DNA from: Lodderomyces elongisporus
Taxonomy: Eukaryota; Ascomycota; Pichiomycetes; Serinales; Debaryomycetaceae
Length of the DNA stretch: 64,000 nt
Direction of reading: 5' to 3'
Assembly (NCBI RefSeq): GCF_030384665.1
Contig: NC_083673.1
Coordinates: 753,501-817,500 of the forward strand
Shown here piece after piece: positions 41,692 to 51,921 of the stretch (position 1 is its first letter; each line of letters opens with the position of its first letter). The notes below the pieces were generated by a model. The model saw nothing but the letters and a program-made list of their open reading frames with translations, had not been told where the DNA came from and ran no database searches. The position numbers were made by a program, and so were the translations under genes.

Positions 41692-42939
41692 ATGAAGTTC
41701 TCACAAGCTACCCTTTGTGCTATCTTAGCCTCATCCACATTCGTTTCCGCTGCTCCAGCTATTGTCGCCGAACAAACCTTGGTCAAGAGAGCTGACGTTA
41801 ACGACGTCTTGGCCATCTTGAAGGAAATCAAAACTCAACAAGCCAAGAGAGAATATCTTTCAGGTGATGAATTGATTGCTCACGACAAGAGAGCTGACTC
41901 AGTTTTGGGTGACTTGATCACTGCTTTGACCAACTCAGGTATCATTAGTGACATTTGGACCACCTTGACCACCGACTCTGCCATTTCTTCTTCAATCAAG
42001 TCTATTATTCAATCAGCTATCCAAACTGCTGTTGTTCAAGGTCCAGCTTTGATTGAAGCTATCTGGAACTCGGGTTTGTTGGGAACTATTTTCAACGATT
42101 TCTTAAACGATGCCGACTTGAGAAATGCATTCTTGAATGTTGCCAAATCCATCTTTGGTACCGCCGTTAACTTGATCACTTCATGGTTGAGTGGTTCATC
42201 CTCATCCTCAACTGCTTCAACTGCTGCTGCCAAGAGAGATGTTGTTATTCCAGCTCCAATGAGAAGAGACATTGCCGATGGTGAATACTTGGACAAGAGA
42301 GACTTGGCCTCAATTATCTCATTCATTGTTACCGAGATCAAGGACTCAGGTATCGTTTCCTCATTGGTCAACAAGGTCCTTGCTGACCCACAAGCTACCG
42401 TCAGTTTCTTGTCTTCAGCCTTTGAGACTGGTTTGGTTGTTGCCAAGGATGTTTACTCATGGGCCAAATCATCTGGTTTGTGGGACTCTGCTTTGTCATA
42501 CATTGAAGCCAATGCTGGTACATGGGCCGGTGCCATTGCTTCCTTCTTGGGTAACGCTTTGACCTCTGGTCAAGTTTCTGCTTCAGAGATTGACAATGCC
42601 TCTGGATCATCTTCAACTGGTACTTCCACCGTTTCTACCAGATCTGTTTCTGCTGCCGCCGCTGCCGCTGCTGCTCCAGCCACAACTGCCACCACCAAGG
42701 CTGCTACTACAGTTGCTACAGTTGCTACTACATCAGCTGCTGCCGCTGCTGCTGCTGCTGCTGCTGCAGGTGGAAGCAACACCAACGCATTGAGCTCATT
42801 GGTTGACAAGTATGGTGCTGCTACTGCCACTGCTGCTGCTGCTCAAGTCAACACTGGTAGTTTGTCATCCAACCTTAACCAATTGGTTGCTGCTTCCAAC
42901 TCTGCTGCTGCCTCTTTGAAAGTTAGAAGAAACTACTAA
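41692..42939 (+). CDS. OP4: Secreted Ala/Ser/Leu-rich protein, Op4-like, with dibasic processing sites
   Basis: 415 residues. Residues 1-20 are a signal peptide (MKFSQATLCAILASSTFVSA). Lys-Arg sites at 32-33, 52-53, 66-67, 181-182 and 202-203, all AAG AGA, plus Arg-Arg at 191-192, fit Kex2 cleavage. Two helical modules follow KR sites: about 68-165 and 204-295. Each holds two copies of a (N/D/S)-S-G-(I/L)-hydrophobic motif, at 81, 126, 218 and 260. Residues 310-360 are Thr/Ala-rich with long poly-Ala runs. There is no GPI-type hydrophobic end (ends LKVRRNY), so it is likely released. Leu is TTG/CTT/TTA only and Arg is mainly AGA, a highly expressed pattern. Op4 of C. albicans is an opaque-phase secreted protein of this kind and sits between FAD3 and CHS3 there. 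The molecular role is unknown. Confidence 0.8.
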   Translation: MKFSQATLCAILASSTFVSAAPAIVAEQTLVKRADVNDVLAILKEIKTQQAKREYLSGDELIAHDKRADSVLGDLITALTNSGIISDIWTTLTTDSAISSSIKSIIQSAIQTAVVQGPALIEAIWNSGLLGTIFNDFLNDADLRNAFLNVAKSIFGTAVNLITSWLSGSSSSSTASTAAAKRDVVIPAPMRRDIADGEYLDKRDLASIISFIVTEIKDSGIVSSLVNKVLADPQATVSFLSSAFETGLVVAKDVYSWAKSSGLWDSALSYIEANAGTWAGAIASFLGNALTSGQVSASEIDNASGSSSTGTSTVSTRSVSAAAAAAAAPATTATTKAATTVATVATTSAAAAAAAAAAAGGSNTNALSSLVDKYGAATATAAAAQVNTGSLSSNLNQLVAASNSAAASLKVRRNY

Positions 42940-43301
42940 GCATGATAAAAGATTGATATTGAAGATGAAGATGGTTGGGGGGAAGAGGCATACATTTTTG
43001 ACAAAAAAAAAGAAGACTTCTTTTATTCTTGATTCTGTAAAGACAAGACGAGTAAAAGAAGAGATGATGTGTTTCCACAACATTGAATTCATCTTCATGT
43101 CAAGCTTTTTACTTGTTTTGCTTGTTTTTTTTTTTCTTCATTCTTTTTCAAAAAAAATGTCAAAATGTTTTTTTTTTTTGCTATATTTTATTTCTTCATC
43201 AGCAGGGTTAGCAAAGTAATCTCGGTTCTTTGACTATATACAATTACCAAAACGTTACACACTTCAGTTCTTTAGCAACACAAATTTTACTTTACACATA
43301 C

Positions 43302-43306
<5 letters not shown>

Positions 43307-43333
<27 letters not shown>
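43307..43333. repeat. (TA)n microsatellite
   Basis: About 13 uninterrupted TA units, 370 bases after the OP4-like stop. Confidence 0.85.
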
Positions 43334-43654
43334 GCGTATTTCTATAATCCTTACATATACGTTTAATTAGAGAAAAAAAAAAATAAAACAAATCATTATA
43401 TCTTTCTGTTACAATATTCTTTGAGATGTAGCTGGACTCTCATATATGAGCTTTGTGAAATTCCAGTATATATAATATATGAAAAATGAATGGGAGTGGT
43501 GTGTGTTGGAGATTACCTTTGAAAAGACATTGTAAATGTCCCTTTGTGAGACCCTGGGTAGGGTATCCTGCACCAATTTTGTTTTTATTTTTATTCCTTA
43601 TGATCAAAAAAAAAAAAAAGATATAGAAAAAATAATAAAGAATAAATTAGTGAC

Positions 43655-43667
43655 TATCACGTGACCA
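43655..43667. promoter_or_regulatory. CACGTG box, same 13-mer as 3397-3409
   Basis: TATCACGTGACCA with a TCACGTGA core. It lies about 700 bases past the OP4-like stop, with no called gene nearby. Confidence 0.35.
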
Positions 43668-44895
43668 GAACTTCCTTTTTTTTTTAGGAAAAACTGGCAA
43701 GAATAAAGGATACGAATTTGCTAGATTTCGTAAAGTTTCAAGAAATTGCTACAGAGTTTTTTCTAACCATATATGTTTTTTTTTTGTATTTGTACTGTTG
43801 TTTCTCTTTTCTCTATAACTTCAAATTGGCAAATAAGATCCATTTGTTGCTCTTGGCGCTAGAGATCTGAGGTAACGTAGGTTCTAGTGTATTTTTTCTT
43901 TTGGTTTCCTTTGGGTGATGAGCCGGAGGAGAGAAGTGTTTAAGCCGATGTAGGAAAGAGCGTTAATACAAAAAAAAAAAAGAAAGCTTGGAAAGATCCA
44001 GTTCTGTTATGTTGATGATATTGTCAAACAATATATATATTAAACTGGTTATGCTAGAGAGAGTGAATCACGTCACTCAAAGTGCGTGTCGTTAAGAACA
44101 ATAACATATTAACGAAGCAAAAAACTAAACTATACATTTTAAAATGAATACCGTTCACTTGTTTGCACGACAATAGAAGCCCCGAGGTTAAAATGTTTTC
44201 TATCTTTTTCTTTTATTTCACAATATTGAGTCTTCTTTAACCAATTTGTTTCCTTCTTACGTCATTTCTCACAATGTACTCAATTCTCCACAAACGTTTT
44301 TTGATCTCTCCTTCATCTTCGCTCTTCGCTCTTCCTTTTTGGTAATTGGGATTGTTAAAAGAGTAAGTGAAGATGTAGGTTCAGTTCAAGTATACTTGTT
44401 CTTGTTTATCTTTCACAGTCCTAAAGTGTATGTGCTTATACGAAATTTATTTTTAAGAAGAAATAGGTGCTGATAAATCAAGGACCCAATATATATTTGA
44501 AGATGGGGGGCAGAAATGTATAGCAGAGCAAATGGAAAGAAAAATAAATGTTTGATTTTGTGTTCTTTTTTTGTATCCTTTTGTGATTTTATAAAGTAAA
44601 CCACACGTTCATAGTTGAACAAAGCCATCATTCATATATACATATATATATATATATATAAACCTTTTGTGAACTCTACTTCAAGTATGAAAAGGGTGCG
44701 ATCATACCATTAGAGATGCAGGATATGAGGTTGGAGAGAATGAGAAAGAGAAATAGAGGCATACTACACTTTGACCATTGAGCCATATATAACTATAGGT
44801 ACATCTGTTGACCCTGATTGGTTTTCTTTTGTTATTTTGAGTAAAATCGTTCTTGTAACATGAGAATGATTATTTTGTTTCTCAGTTCCAGAGTT

Positions 44896-44913
44896 ATTGG
44901 TTCTAGAAGCCAA
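44896..44913. promoter_or_regulatory. CCAAT/HSE-like near-palindrome
   Basis: ATTGG (44896-44900) and CCAAT (44909-44913 region) flank the perfect palindrome TTCTAGAA (44901-44908), which fits the heat-shock element core TTCnnGAA. Hap-complex (CCAAT) or Hsf1 binding is possible by sequence only. Confidence 0.3.
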
Positions 44914-46759
44914 TTTCATAGGGTGTATTTCGCAGGGTTGATCCCATATGTTGATCTAATCACTCCTTATATATATATATTTTCTTCTTCTTCTTCTTCC
45001 AACTCTTTGGGAAAGAAGGGTTGATCAAGGCGAAAGAGGCGAACTAAGGTAGAGCGCTTAGCAAGAACGCCTCCCCCCTTTGGTAATGTTTTTCTTTCAT
45101 TCTTTTGCTATTTTAAAAAATAATAATAACAATAATAATAATAATAACAACCCAATAAGGAATATAGAACGAATTTCAGGTCACATATAGTCCAAGGAAG
45201 AAAGTAGTAATGATTAGTTAAAAAAATAAAAAATTTCCATAGATACCCCCAAAGGGATTAGAAATCATTTTGAATCAAAATTTCATTGGCTTCTCTTCTC
45301 TTCTTATTTCTTTTTAGCAAGAAGGAAAATTTAAACAGAAAAAGAATCAACGGTTAAACGAGCGAGAGAAGCAGGGCATTAAAGTGAAAAGAACACAAAA
45401 ATACAAAAACACAAAACACCATGCAGCTGAAATTTCATATCCTTAAAGAAAAAAAAAAAACAGGACACACACACACAAAAAAAGAGAAAGAGAAAAAAAT
45501 ACATCAAAAACTTTTTTTTTCTTGATTCCGTCCAACGTTTTTGGTTTTTGGTTCTTGTATACCATTGGTGCTGTTTCAGTTGCAGTCCCAGTTGTGGTTG
45601 AAAAAGAGCCTAAGAGAATATGCTGGACACATCTCTACAATGATTTAATTTCAATTTCCAAAAAAAAAAGAAAATTAAAAAAAAAAGAAGAAAAGGAAGT
45701 GAATAGAGAAGAGACATTCAAGTCTTCTCATCTACCAAGAAAGAAATATAATGAAAGGGCTGGTGGATGAAATGAGAATCTGGAACTCGGATGGTGGTGG
45801 GGGAAAAGAAGGATATAAACTTTTGCAAACTTTTCGCTTACTCAAACACTATTGTCCACCTTCTCTTGTCCCTCACCTTCACTCTTCTCCCCCTGCTTTT
45901 CCCTTCCCCCCTGCTTTGCTCAATTGTTTCGGTAAAACAAATAACCCTAAAGCAAACACAGCCAACCAAAAAAAAAAATGAACAACAAACAAAAACAACA
46001 CACCACTGATAAAACTGAATGAAGTTGTGTACAATAAGTGAAACGCAAAGCAATCTTCGTCTAAAGGTTATGAAAGTAAACCATTATTTCACACCACTAG
46101 GGCCAATCTAGTATTAACCATTTTAGAGCCCAAAGTTTATACTATACAACAGTGCCAGTCTATTGTTCTCCATCCTGCCTCTATATATTGTCAAACACAA
46201 TAATTTTTTCATTTTTCATTTTCCAATTTTCTTCTTTCACAGGCGTCTTAGCATATTTTCAACACAATACGCTTGGTAAAAAAATTGGAAAACAAATACA
46301 AGATAATAATAATAATAAACAATACAACAGACAGATAACCACGACCCATCCATTATATTGAAGAAAAAAAAAATTTACCCTTTTGTCCTCTCATTTGCTC
46401 ATATGCAACACCTCCTAATGCACAATACAAACCAGGGTTTATTTTTTTTATTTTTTTTTTCTATTTTAAAATGTAAGACTTTGGAATGTAAGAATTGTTA
46501 TACAAACAACAAAAGAAACAGGAAAAGAACAAACAAAAAAAGAGTAGGATCAAGGCATTCTGTACCTTCATCATCACTTTCTTCTTCTTGTTCTTCTTCC
46601 TTACTCTTTTATTAAATTTTCATCGATATGAAGAAGACTTTAAGCGATTGCATAAAAATTTTCTTTTTTTTTTTGTTAATTAAACTAATTATTCCACATT
46701 TCATAAAAGCCTCTAAAAAAAACAAAGATAGAAAAATGCAGGGCCGTGTAAGAAGTAAA

Positions 46760-46791
46760 GGGAAGTAAAGGGAAGGGAAGGGAAGGGAAGG
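46760..46791 (+). other. G-quadruplex motif (GGGAA)n
   Basis: Five GGG runs (46760, 46770, 46775, 46780, 46785), four of them spaced by exactly two bases, then GG. It lies 66 bases before the TATA box that precedes the small ORF. Confidence 0.6.
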
Positions 46792-46856
46792 TGCATGGAA
46801 GTGGAATAGGAGGGTATCCAGTTCAGATAGACAGCCTACGACATTCCAAGTAGTAG

Positions 46857-46866
46857 TATAAAAAGG
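46857..46866 (+). promoter_or_regulatory. TATA box before the small ORF
   Basis: TATAAAAAGG, 243 bases upstream of the ATG at 47109, followed by a C/T-rich leader. This layout resembles that of the OP4-like gene. Confidence 0.4.
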
Positions 46867-47108
46867 ATTTCAATTCTCCTTGTTCGAAAGCTCTATAACC
46901 AAATAAAAAAAAAGAACTTTTCCTTCTCTTTGCTTGTTTTACCTAATTTCCCTCACATTCATCTACCTTTTACTCTATATCTTTCCATTTTCCTTTGAGC
47001 TTGTTAAACCAACTTCGAAATTCGGTTGAACAAAATTTTTTTTTTTTTCATATATTTTTTATAATAGAGAAAAGAGAAAAAAAAGCAACTTATTTGCCAA
47101 TCCACCTC

Positions 47109-47342
47109 ATGTTGTACGCATTAGCAGATCCAAACTCAGCATTCAAGCCACTGATCAAAAAGGTCAAGAACTCATGGAGATTGAAAAAATTCAAGGACAT
47201 ATATTTGCAGAAAAAGAGTGCCTCAGCCAATTCATCTTCAAATTCTTCAGACATCGCATCTTCAGCTAGTTCAAATTTCCAAAGCTCAAGAGCATCCATA
47301 ATGACCACAAACTCTACAACCACTATGAAAATTGAGTTTTGA
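47109..47342 (+). CDS. Small Ser-rich protein, function unknown
   Basis: I do not recognise this gene. The 77-codon frame from ATG 47109 encodes a basic, amphipathic start (MLYALADPNSAFKPLIKKVK, then NSWRLKKFKDIYLQKK) and a Ser/Asn/Thr-rich second half ending in MKIEF. It lacks the homopolymer translations of chance frames in this A/T-rich DNA. Codons are mixed and gene-like, and a TATA box plus a pyrimidine-rich leader stand upstream. One CTG codon (codon 16) would be Ser in the CTG clade. A frame extension to 46995 begins with TTG and reads through a poly-Phe stretch, so I exclude it. No signal peptide or membrane segment is seen. It could still be a chance frame. Confidence 0.45.
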   Translation: MLYALADPNSAFKPLIKKVKNSWRLKKFKDIYLQKKSASANSSSNSSDIASSASSNFQSSRASIMTTNSTTTMKIEF

Positions 47343-48005
47343 GAGAGAGAGAAAAAGACAGAACCAACACCACCAAAACTTATTACACACATAATGCGAC
47401 ATCTACAAATGATACCACAACAATTTTCAAATTTGTAGAACATTTCAACGTTCATTTCCTTTTCTCCTTCTCCTCACTTTGCAACTATCCAATTGGGTAC
47501 TTTAACAAACATCCAATTCTCTGCATTTGTCTATTTATTCTGGAGACTATAAGCATTGAATTTAGATACGGATTGGTAGAGCCAAAGTCAATGAGGATAT
47601 AAGAAGAAGAAGAACAAGAACAAGAACAAGAAATAGAAAAGTGTTTGGCAAAGCAGACAAGTCTTGCTTCTCCCATCACCACTCCTCAAAAACCCCAAAA
47701 CAAGAAAAGGACAAACTAAAACCAAAACTGGGTTCTTACACTACAATGAGTCTAGATCACCATAAGCATCTCAATTTGAACAACTATGGGCACGATACGA
47801 TTTCTTTTTTCTTCTTTTTCCAATCTTTATTTCCTTTTCAAAAAGTACTCAATAATCAAGTATTTTTCACTTCTACTTATAAACATATTTTAAGCAAATT
47901 TGCACTTTACATTTTTATTATTTTTCACTTCTTACAATGTATAGATCAATAATATATTACTTTGCCTATCTTTAAAGAATATTCTTTTCGTTTCTGTTTC
48001 TGTTT

Positions 48006-48041
<36 letters not shown>

Positions 48042-48183
48042 TCTCTTTAGTTCTTGTTGTTTTTCTTACCTTTTCTATACAAAGATGTAAAAAAAAAATA
48101 CAACAAATAATAAAATATATAGGTCAACCTATAATAGTATACGCTATAACATACACTATACACTGCATGTATTGTTATTTAGT
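47343..48183. other. Intergenic: small-ORF 3' side and CHS3 3' flank
   Basis: 841 bases with a GAACAA repeat near 47600-47635 and a long TA microsatellite at 48009-48038 just past CHS3. A frame at 47641 starts with GTG and is rejected. Confidence 0.5.
48009..48038. repeat. (TA)n microsatellite
   Basis: About 14 TA units, 146 bases beyond the CHS3 stop on the minus strand. Confidence 0.85.
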
Positions 48184-51100
48184 CTAACTAGATCCCGTGT
48201 AAGAACCTTCATTGTCATAGACATCAATCAATTTCTCATTGTTTGCTGGATCCCAGACTGCCGATGGCACAGTCAAGTTCCTACCATCTGAATGACCATA
48301 TGGTCCACCAGAACCACTACCGCTTCCATTATCCCCTGCAGCTTGTAAAAGTGCATTTTCCTCACTTCTGCGCTCACGCTCCCATTCTCTCCACCTTCTC
48401 ATCTTAATCTTAGAAGCATCGAAAACACCTTCGTTGGCACCATGATCTCCTTTGGCTTCACCAGCAACAGTTCTCGTTTCACCCCAACTGAAATCATCGA
48501 ATTTCCAATATGCATACGAGGGCAAGACAAAATTCCAAATTGGCAATGCAAACAAGTAAATGATAAAATAAATAATGTAGGACAAGGATGAAATGGTAAT
48601 GACAATAAGACAACCTGGTAAGCCAAAGATAATGGCCAAAAGAACCAATGACATCACTGGCGTTGGCTTCGAAACAATGGCAACAATGATAACATAGATG
48701 GTAAACGCAATAGCTGCAGGCAAAACCAAAGTACCCACCAACTCAATAAAAATAACAAACTGCATAGAAAAACAAAAGGTACCACACAAATCATTCACTA
48801 GCACAAGCTCCATTAAATTATGCACCGTGGAATTGATCCATCTACGACGTTGTGATAACAAAACCTTAAACTTATCAGGAACCACAGTCTTACATGCAGC
48901 CTTGGGGATGAAAATCTGTTTTCTTTTGGGGAATGTTCTCAACATCAATGACGACAAGTATCTATCCTCACCCAAGAGAAGCAAATTCTTCTTGTGCAAT
49001 GTGTCAACAACATTATCAGAGTACCTTTCAACGATATCAGGATTCGCCAAAATTGGAACCCAGTATCCATCTGATCCTTTTGGTGCTTTAATTCTGTACA
49101 TACAGAAACATCCTGGAAGACACGTGACACCACCAAAAATAGACTCAAACGCCTTGGCTTGATGATGAGAAATATAGTACTCAAACACTTGAATAGCAGT
49201 AACCCATGTTTGCGCCTTATTGGAAATCTTTGTTTCACCACAGAGACCCATAACTGATGGGTCCTTCACCATCTCGGCAACCATATGTGTTAAAGAGTCA
49301 GGGAATACCTTGGTATCGGCATCCACCATCAAAACAATTTCGTAAAACTCAGCCATTAACCCAGTTATTCTCCAAATTGCTTGTAACATTTCAAACTCCA
49401 AACTGGTCATTCTTTCATCAAACACAATTTTCTGCAAAAACGACATCAAAATTATTTGAGAATCACGTTTACCTCTGTTACCTGGCTTTGGTAAATTGGC
49501 TTCCTCGGGAGTACCACACTTTACAACAGCAAGCATAGGGACTCTTTGTTGTTTCTCTGGTGGCACTGTTTCGTCGTTGTAATTGTAAAAACCGGCATAA
49601 ACTTTCGCCATATTATGACGCTTAGAACCTTGAGCAACGGCAACATACGAGTGGGGCTCAACCTCGTCGCGAGGAACAGTAAAATCAGACATCATATCCA
49701 AAACAATCTCCGGAGTGGTTCTATCATTACCAGAACCCTTAATCAAACCATCACAAACCACCAAGATCAACTTGTGCGAGTTGGGAAAATCAGTAGTGGC
49801 AATCGAGTCCAAAGTTGTACGAATACCATCCTCATCTTCAGAGTAACAGGTAACCAAATTAATCGTGTGCGCCAAGGGGAATCCAAATGGCTGATACTCA
49901 ACGGGAGGTTGAGGTACAATATCTGGATGTATAATATCTGGTGAAAGTCCATGCACTATAGCTGACTGATCCTCATAGCCTTCAAACGGGTTATATGAAG
50001 AGACAGGACGATTTAACAAATCAGTAGACGAGCCTTGATCATTCAAATACAAGGTCGACATCTTTCTGCTTGCATTACCACTTCCAGCTTGCGACTTCTT
50101 ACCATATCCATTGCGGCCCAATAAAGCAGCCTGAGTCGACATGGTAGTGTATTTAAACGTTTTTGAAAGCGCATTCGGATTATCATAGTATTGTGATAAA
50201 TCAGCATTTGGACCAAGGGAAAGCTTTTGACTCCTATGGAAAACACTTTGTCTATTCGTCTTTGCAGTCTTGTATTGTGCCCTCGCCTTTGGTGGCACCG
50301 TCTTAATTTGCGCACCTATTGGATCATTGCTATCAACCCAGTGTTCAATTTCTTGGTTTCTAGCAACCATGGTCTTGTTATCATACTCAGTTGCACCTTG
50401 CTTTCTTGAGGTGACCCATCTAAACCAACATGCCATAATAAATTTTGCTACAACAACTGACAAAATAAACACCAAAGAAACAATCAACACGATTCTTGAA
50501 GCAATACATCCAATGGTATCCGAATCAATGACTCCGACTTTGACAATCTCGGTCAAACATCTCGCAGCTTGACGCTCACTTGGGTTGGTCAACACCATCG
50601 AGATATCAAGTCCTTGATAAGTTGGATCATCACGCAACTTGTCAAACAATTCTGGATACTCAACATCGTCCGTCAGGATCCAATTGATCAAGTTCAAGTC
50701 CAAAACACTTCCCGAGTAAACAACCAAGTTTCTCGACGAGTTTCTAATGTCGTCCCATGTGAAATAAACATCACCATTGACTTTCAAATTGTAATAGGCT
50801 CGTCTTGCAACTTCACTTGTATGACAAGCCCATCCATTGTAGTACACCTCGGTATCATTAACCGAGTCTGAACCATCCTGACTAAAAACACGACATGGCA
50901 TATACCAGGCCAATTCTTGGTCATCATTGTATGGAATTGAACAATTATCCCTAGGGGTTATTAAGCCTTTACAGTTTCCATTAACATTTTGAAACAAAAA
51001 CGATGCATCTTTACCACCAGCATTGATTGGAGGATAAAGAATGTTTGTACCTTCACCAATTCCGGCAGCAGCAGGATGCTGAGATGAGGTCAAGTCAAAT

Positions 51101-51921
51101 GATCTTCCATTGATGATCAAGTACCCGCTATTGACTTCGTTGATTCTGGTTCTAATCTGTTGCTTTGAACAAACGGTTTTGGTGAAACCAAATGTCAAGT
51201 ATGCAACAAAGGCACCAATGTACAAAATACACGAAATCAACCCCATCTTTTCCCTCCATGCAAACTGACGATCCTTTGTCTTTAAGCCAAACAACTTCAA
51301 AAGAGGCGCTGGTGCCCAAAAGGTAACGGCATAGCAGTACACCTTCCAGAAATAGATATCATGTTTTTTGCCTGGTTTCTTCTTTCTGGTTTTTGTTCCT
51401 TGAACTTGAGGTCTTGGCAAACCGTTTGAAATGACATTGCTCTTGGATTGGTCGTTGACTTCATCATTCAAACCATAAACTTCTCTCCCGCCATTAAGAT
51501 TCTGAGTACTAGGACTTGCTCCAGGCGAAGCATCGTGGATATCCATCAATGGAATACCTTCGTTTTCGTCGTCGGGATGTATTTGGTTCAGCAAATTGCT
51601 GTGTTGATGTGGTTGGAAATGTTGGGCAGCACCACTTCCTTCACCAACCCCAGCTTGTCCAGATCTGTTGGAAGTGTATGCGCTCAAGTGAGATCTTGAT
51701 CGACTCAATTCGTTTGAGACATGGGGATCAACCGAGGACGAGACCTGGACCTTGATGCGGCCGGCATCTTCACTAGCAGCTGCCTGTGTATATTGATATC
51801 TTGGGTGGTTTGACCTTTCTGGTCTGACAAGGGATTTTTTCCTACCTATTCCATCTCCGGATTCTGGATCAAACTCCCTGTACCCTCTACTGGGACTCAC
51901 ACTAGATCTATTATAAGACAT
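48184..51921 (-). CDS. CHS3: Chitin synthase, class IV (Chs3)
   Basis: Plasma-membrane glycosyltransferase that makes most cell-wall chitin from UDP-GlcNAc. The 1245-residue protein (ATG at 51921) has a disordered cytosolic N-terminus to about 170, then two hydrophobic segments (about 195-250). A luminal, Cys-containing region and another span (about 475-500) follow. The family-2 transferase domain has VDAD near 866, GEDRYL near 984 and the QRRRW product motif at 1024-1028. C-terminal spans (1040-1140) and a charged, Gly/Ser-rich tail end it. The order and the cytochrome-b5-like insertion without a myosin head fit class IV. Length is near S. cerevisiae Chs3 (1165). Export needs Chs5/6/7-type factors, not in this window. 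1.35 kb upstream is gene-free. Confidence 0.96.
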   Translation of the reverse strand: MSYNRSSVSPSRGYREFDPESGDGIGRKKSLVRPERSNHPRYQYTQAAASEDAGRIKVQVSSSVDPHVSNELSRSRSHLSAYTSNRSGQAGVGEGSGAAQHFQPHQHSNLLNQIHPDDENEGIPLMDIHDASPGASPSTQNLNGGREVYGLNDEVNDQSKSNVISNGLPRPQVQGTKTRKKKPGKKHDIYFWKVYCYAVTFWAPAPLLKLFGLKTKDRQFAWREKMGLISCILYIGAFVAYLTFGFTKTVCSKQQIRTRINEVNSGYLIINGRSFDLTSSQHPAAAGIGEGTNILYPPINAGGKDASFLFQNVNGNCKGLITPRDNCSIPYNDDQELAWYMPCRVFSQDGSDSVNDTEVYYNGWACHTSEVARRAYYNLKVNGDVYFTWDDIRNSSRNLVVYSGSVLDLNLINWILTDDVEYPELFDKLRDDPTYQGLDISMVLTNPSERQAARCLTEIVKVGVIDSDTIGCIASRIVLIVSLVFILSVVVAKFIMACWFRWVTSRKQGATEYDNKTMVARNQEIEHWVDSNDPIGAQIKTVPPKARAQYKTAKTNRQSVFHRSQKLSLGPNADLSQYYDNPNALSKTFKYTTMSTQAALLGRNGYGKKSQAGSGNASRKMSTLYLNDQGSSTDLLNRPVSSYNPFEGYEDQSAIVHGLSPDIIHPDIVPQPPVEYQPFGFPLAHTINLVTCYSEDEDGIRTTLDSIATTDFPNSHKLILVVCDGLIKGSGNDRTTPEIVLDMMSDFTVPRDEVEPHSYVAVAQGSKRHNMAKVYAGFYNYNDETVPPEKQQRVPMLAVVKCGTPEEANLPKPGNRGKRDSQIILMSFLQKIVFDERMTSLEFEMLQAIWRITGLMAEFYEIVLMVDADTKVFPDSLTHMVAEMVKDPSVMGLCGETKISNKAQTWVTAIQVFEYYISHHQAKAFESIFGGVTCLPGCFCMYRIKAPKGSDGYWVPILANPDIVERYSDNVVDTLHKKNLLLLGEDRYLSSLMLRTFPKRKQIFIPKAACKTVVPDKFKVLLSQRRRWINSTVHNLMELVLVNDLCGTFCFSMQFVIFIELVGTLVLPAAIAFTIYVIIVAIVSKPTPVMSLVLLAIIFGLPGCLIVITISSLSYIIYFIIYLFALPIWNFVLPSYAYWKFDDFSWGETRTVAGEAKGDHGANEGVFDASKIKMRRWREWERERRSEENALLQAAGDNGSGSGSGGPYGHSDGRNLTVPSAVWDPANNEKLIDVYDNEGSYTGSS

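Larger units (their letters stand above)
42940..47108. other. 4.2 kb intergenic region downstream of the OP4-like gene
   Basis: Gene-free A/T-rich DNA. It contains a long TA microsatellite (43307-43333), tandem small hairpins (43526-43564), a CACGTG box (43655-43667), a palindromic CCAAT/HSE-like site (44896-44913), AAT repeats (45117-45150) and a (GGGAA)n G4 motif (46760-46791). A TATA box at 46857 precedes the small ORF. Frames such as that at 45522 lack an ATG or any coding look. Confidence 0.55.

Noticed and set aside
42036..42446. 136-codon antisense frame inside the OP4-like gene
   Set aside because: Arises from strong codon bias of the sense gene; no start signals.
46995..47108. N-terminal extension of the small ORF
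   Set aside because: Begins with TTG and passes through a poly-T tract, so it is more likely 5' leader.
35918..48183. Transposon, LTR, CRISPR array or telomerase RNA in the long gaps
   Set aside because: No repeats longer than short tandem units, no TG...CA terminal repeats, no reverse-transcriptase frame, and no telomere-repeat template word seen.
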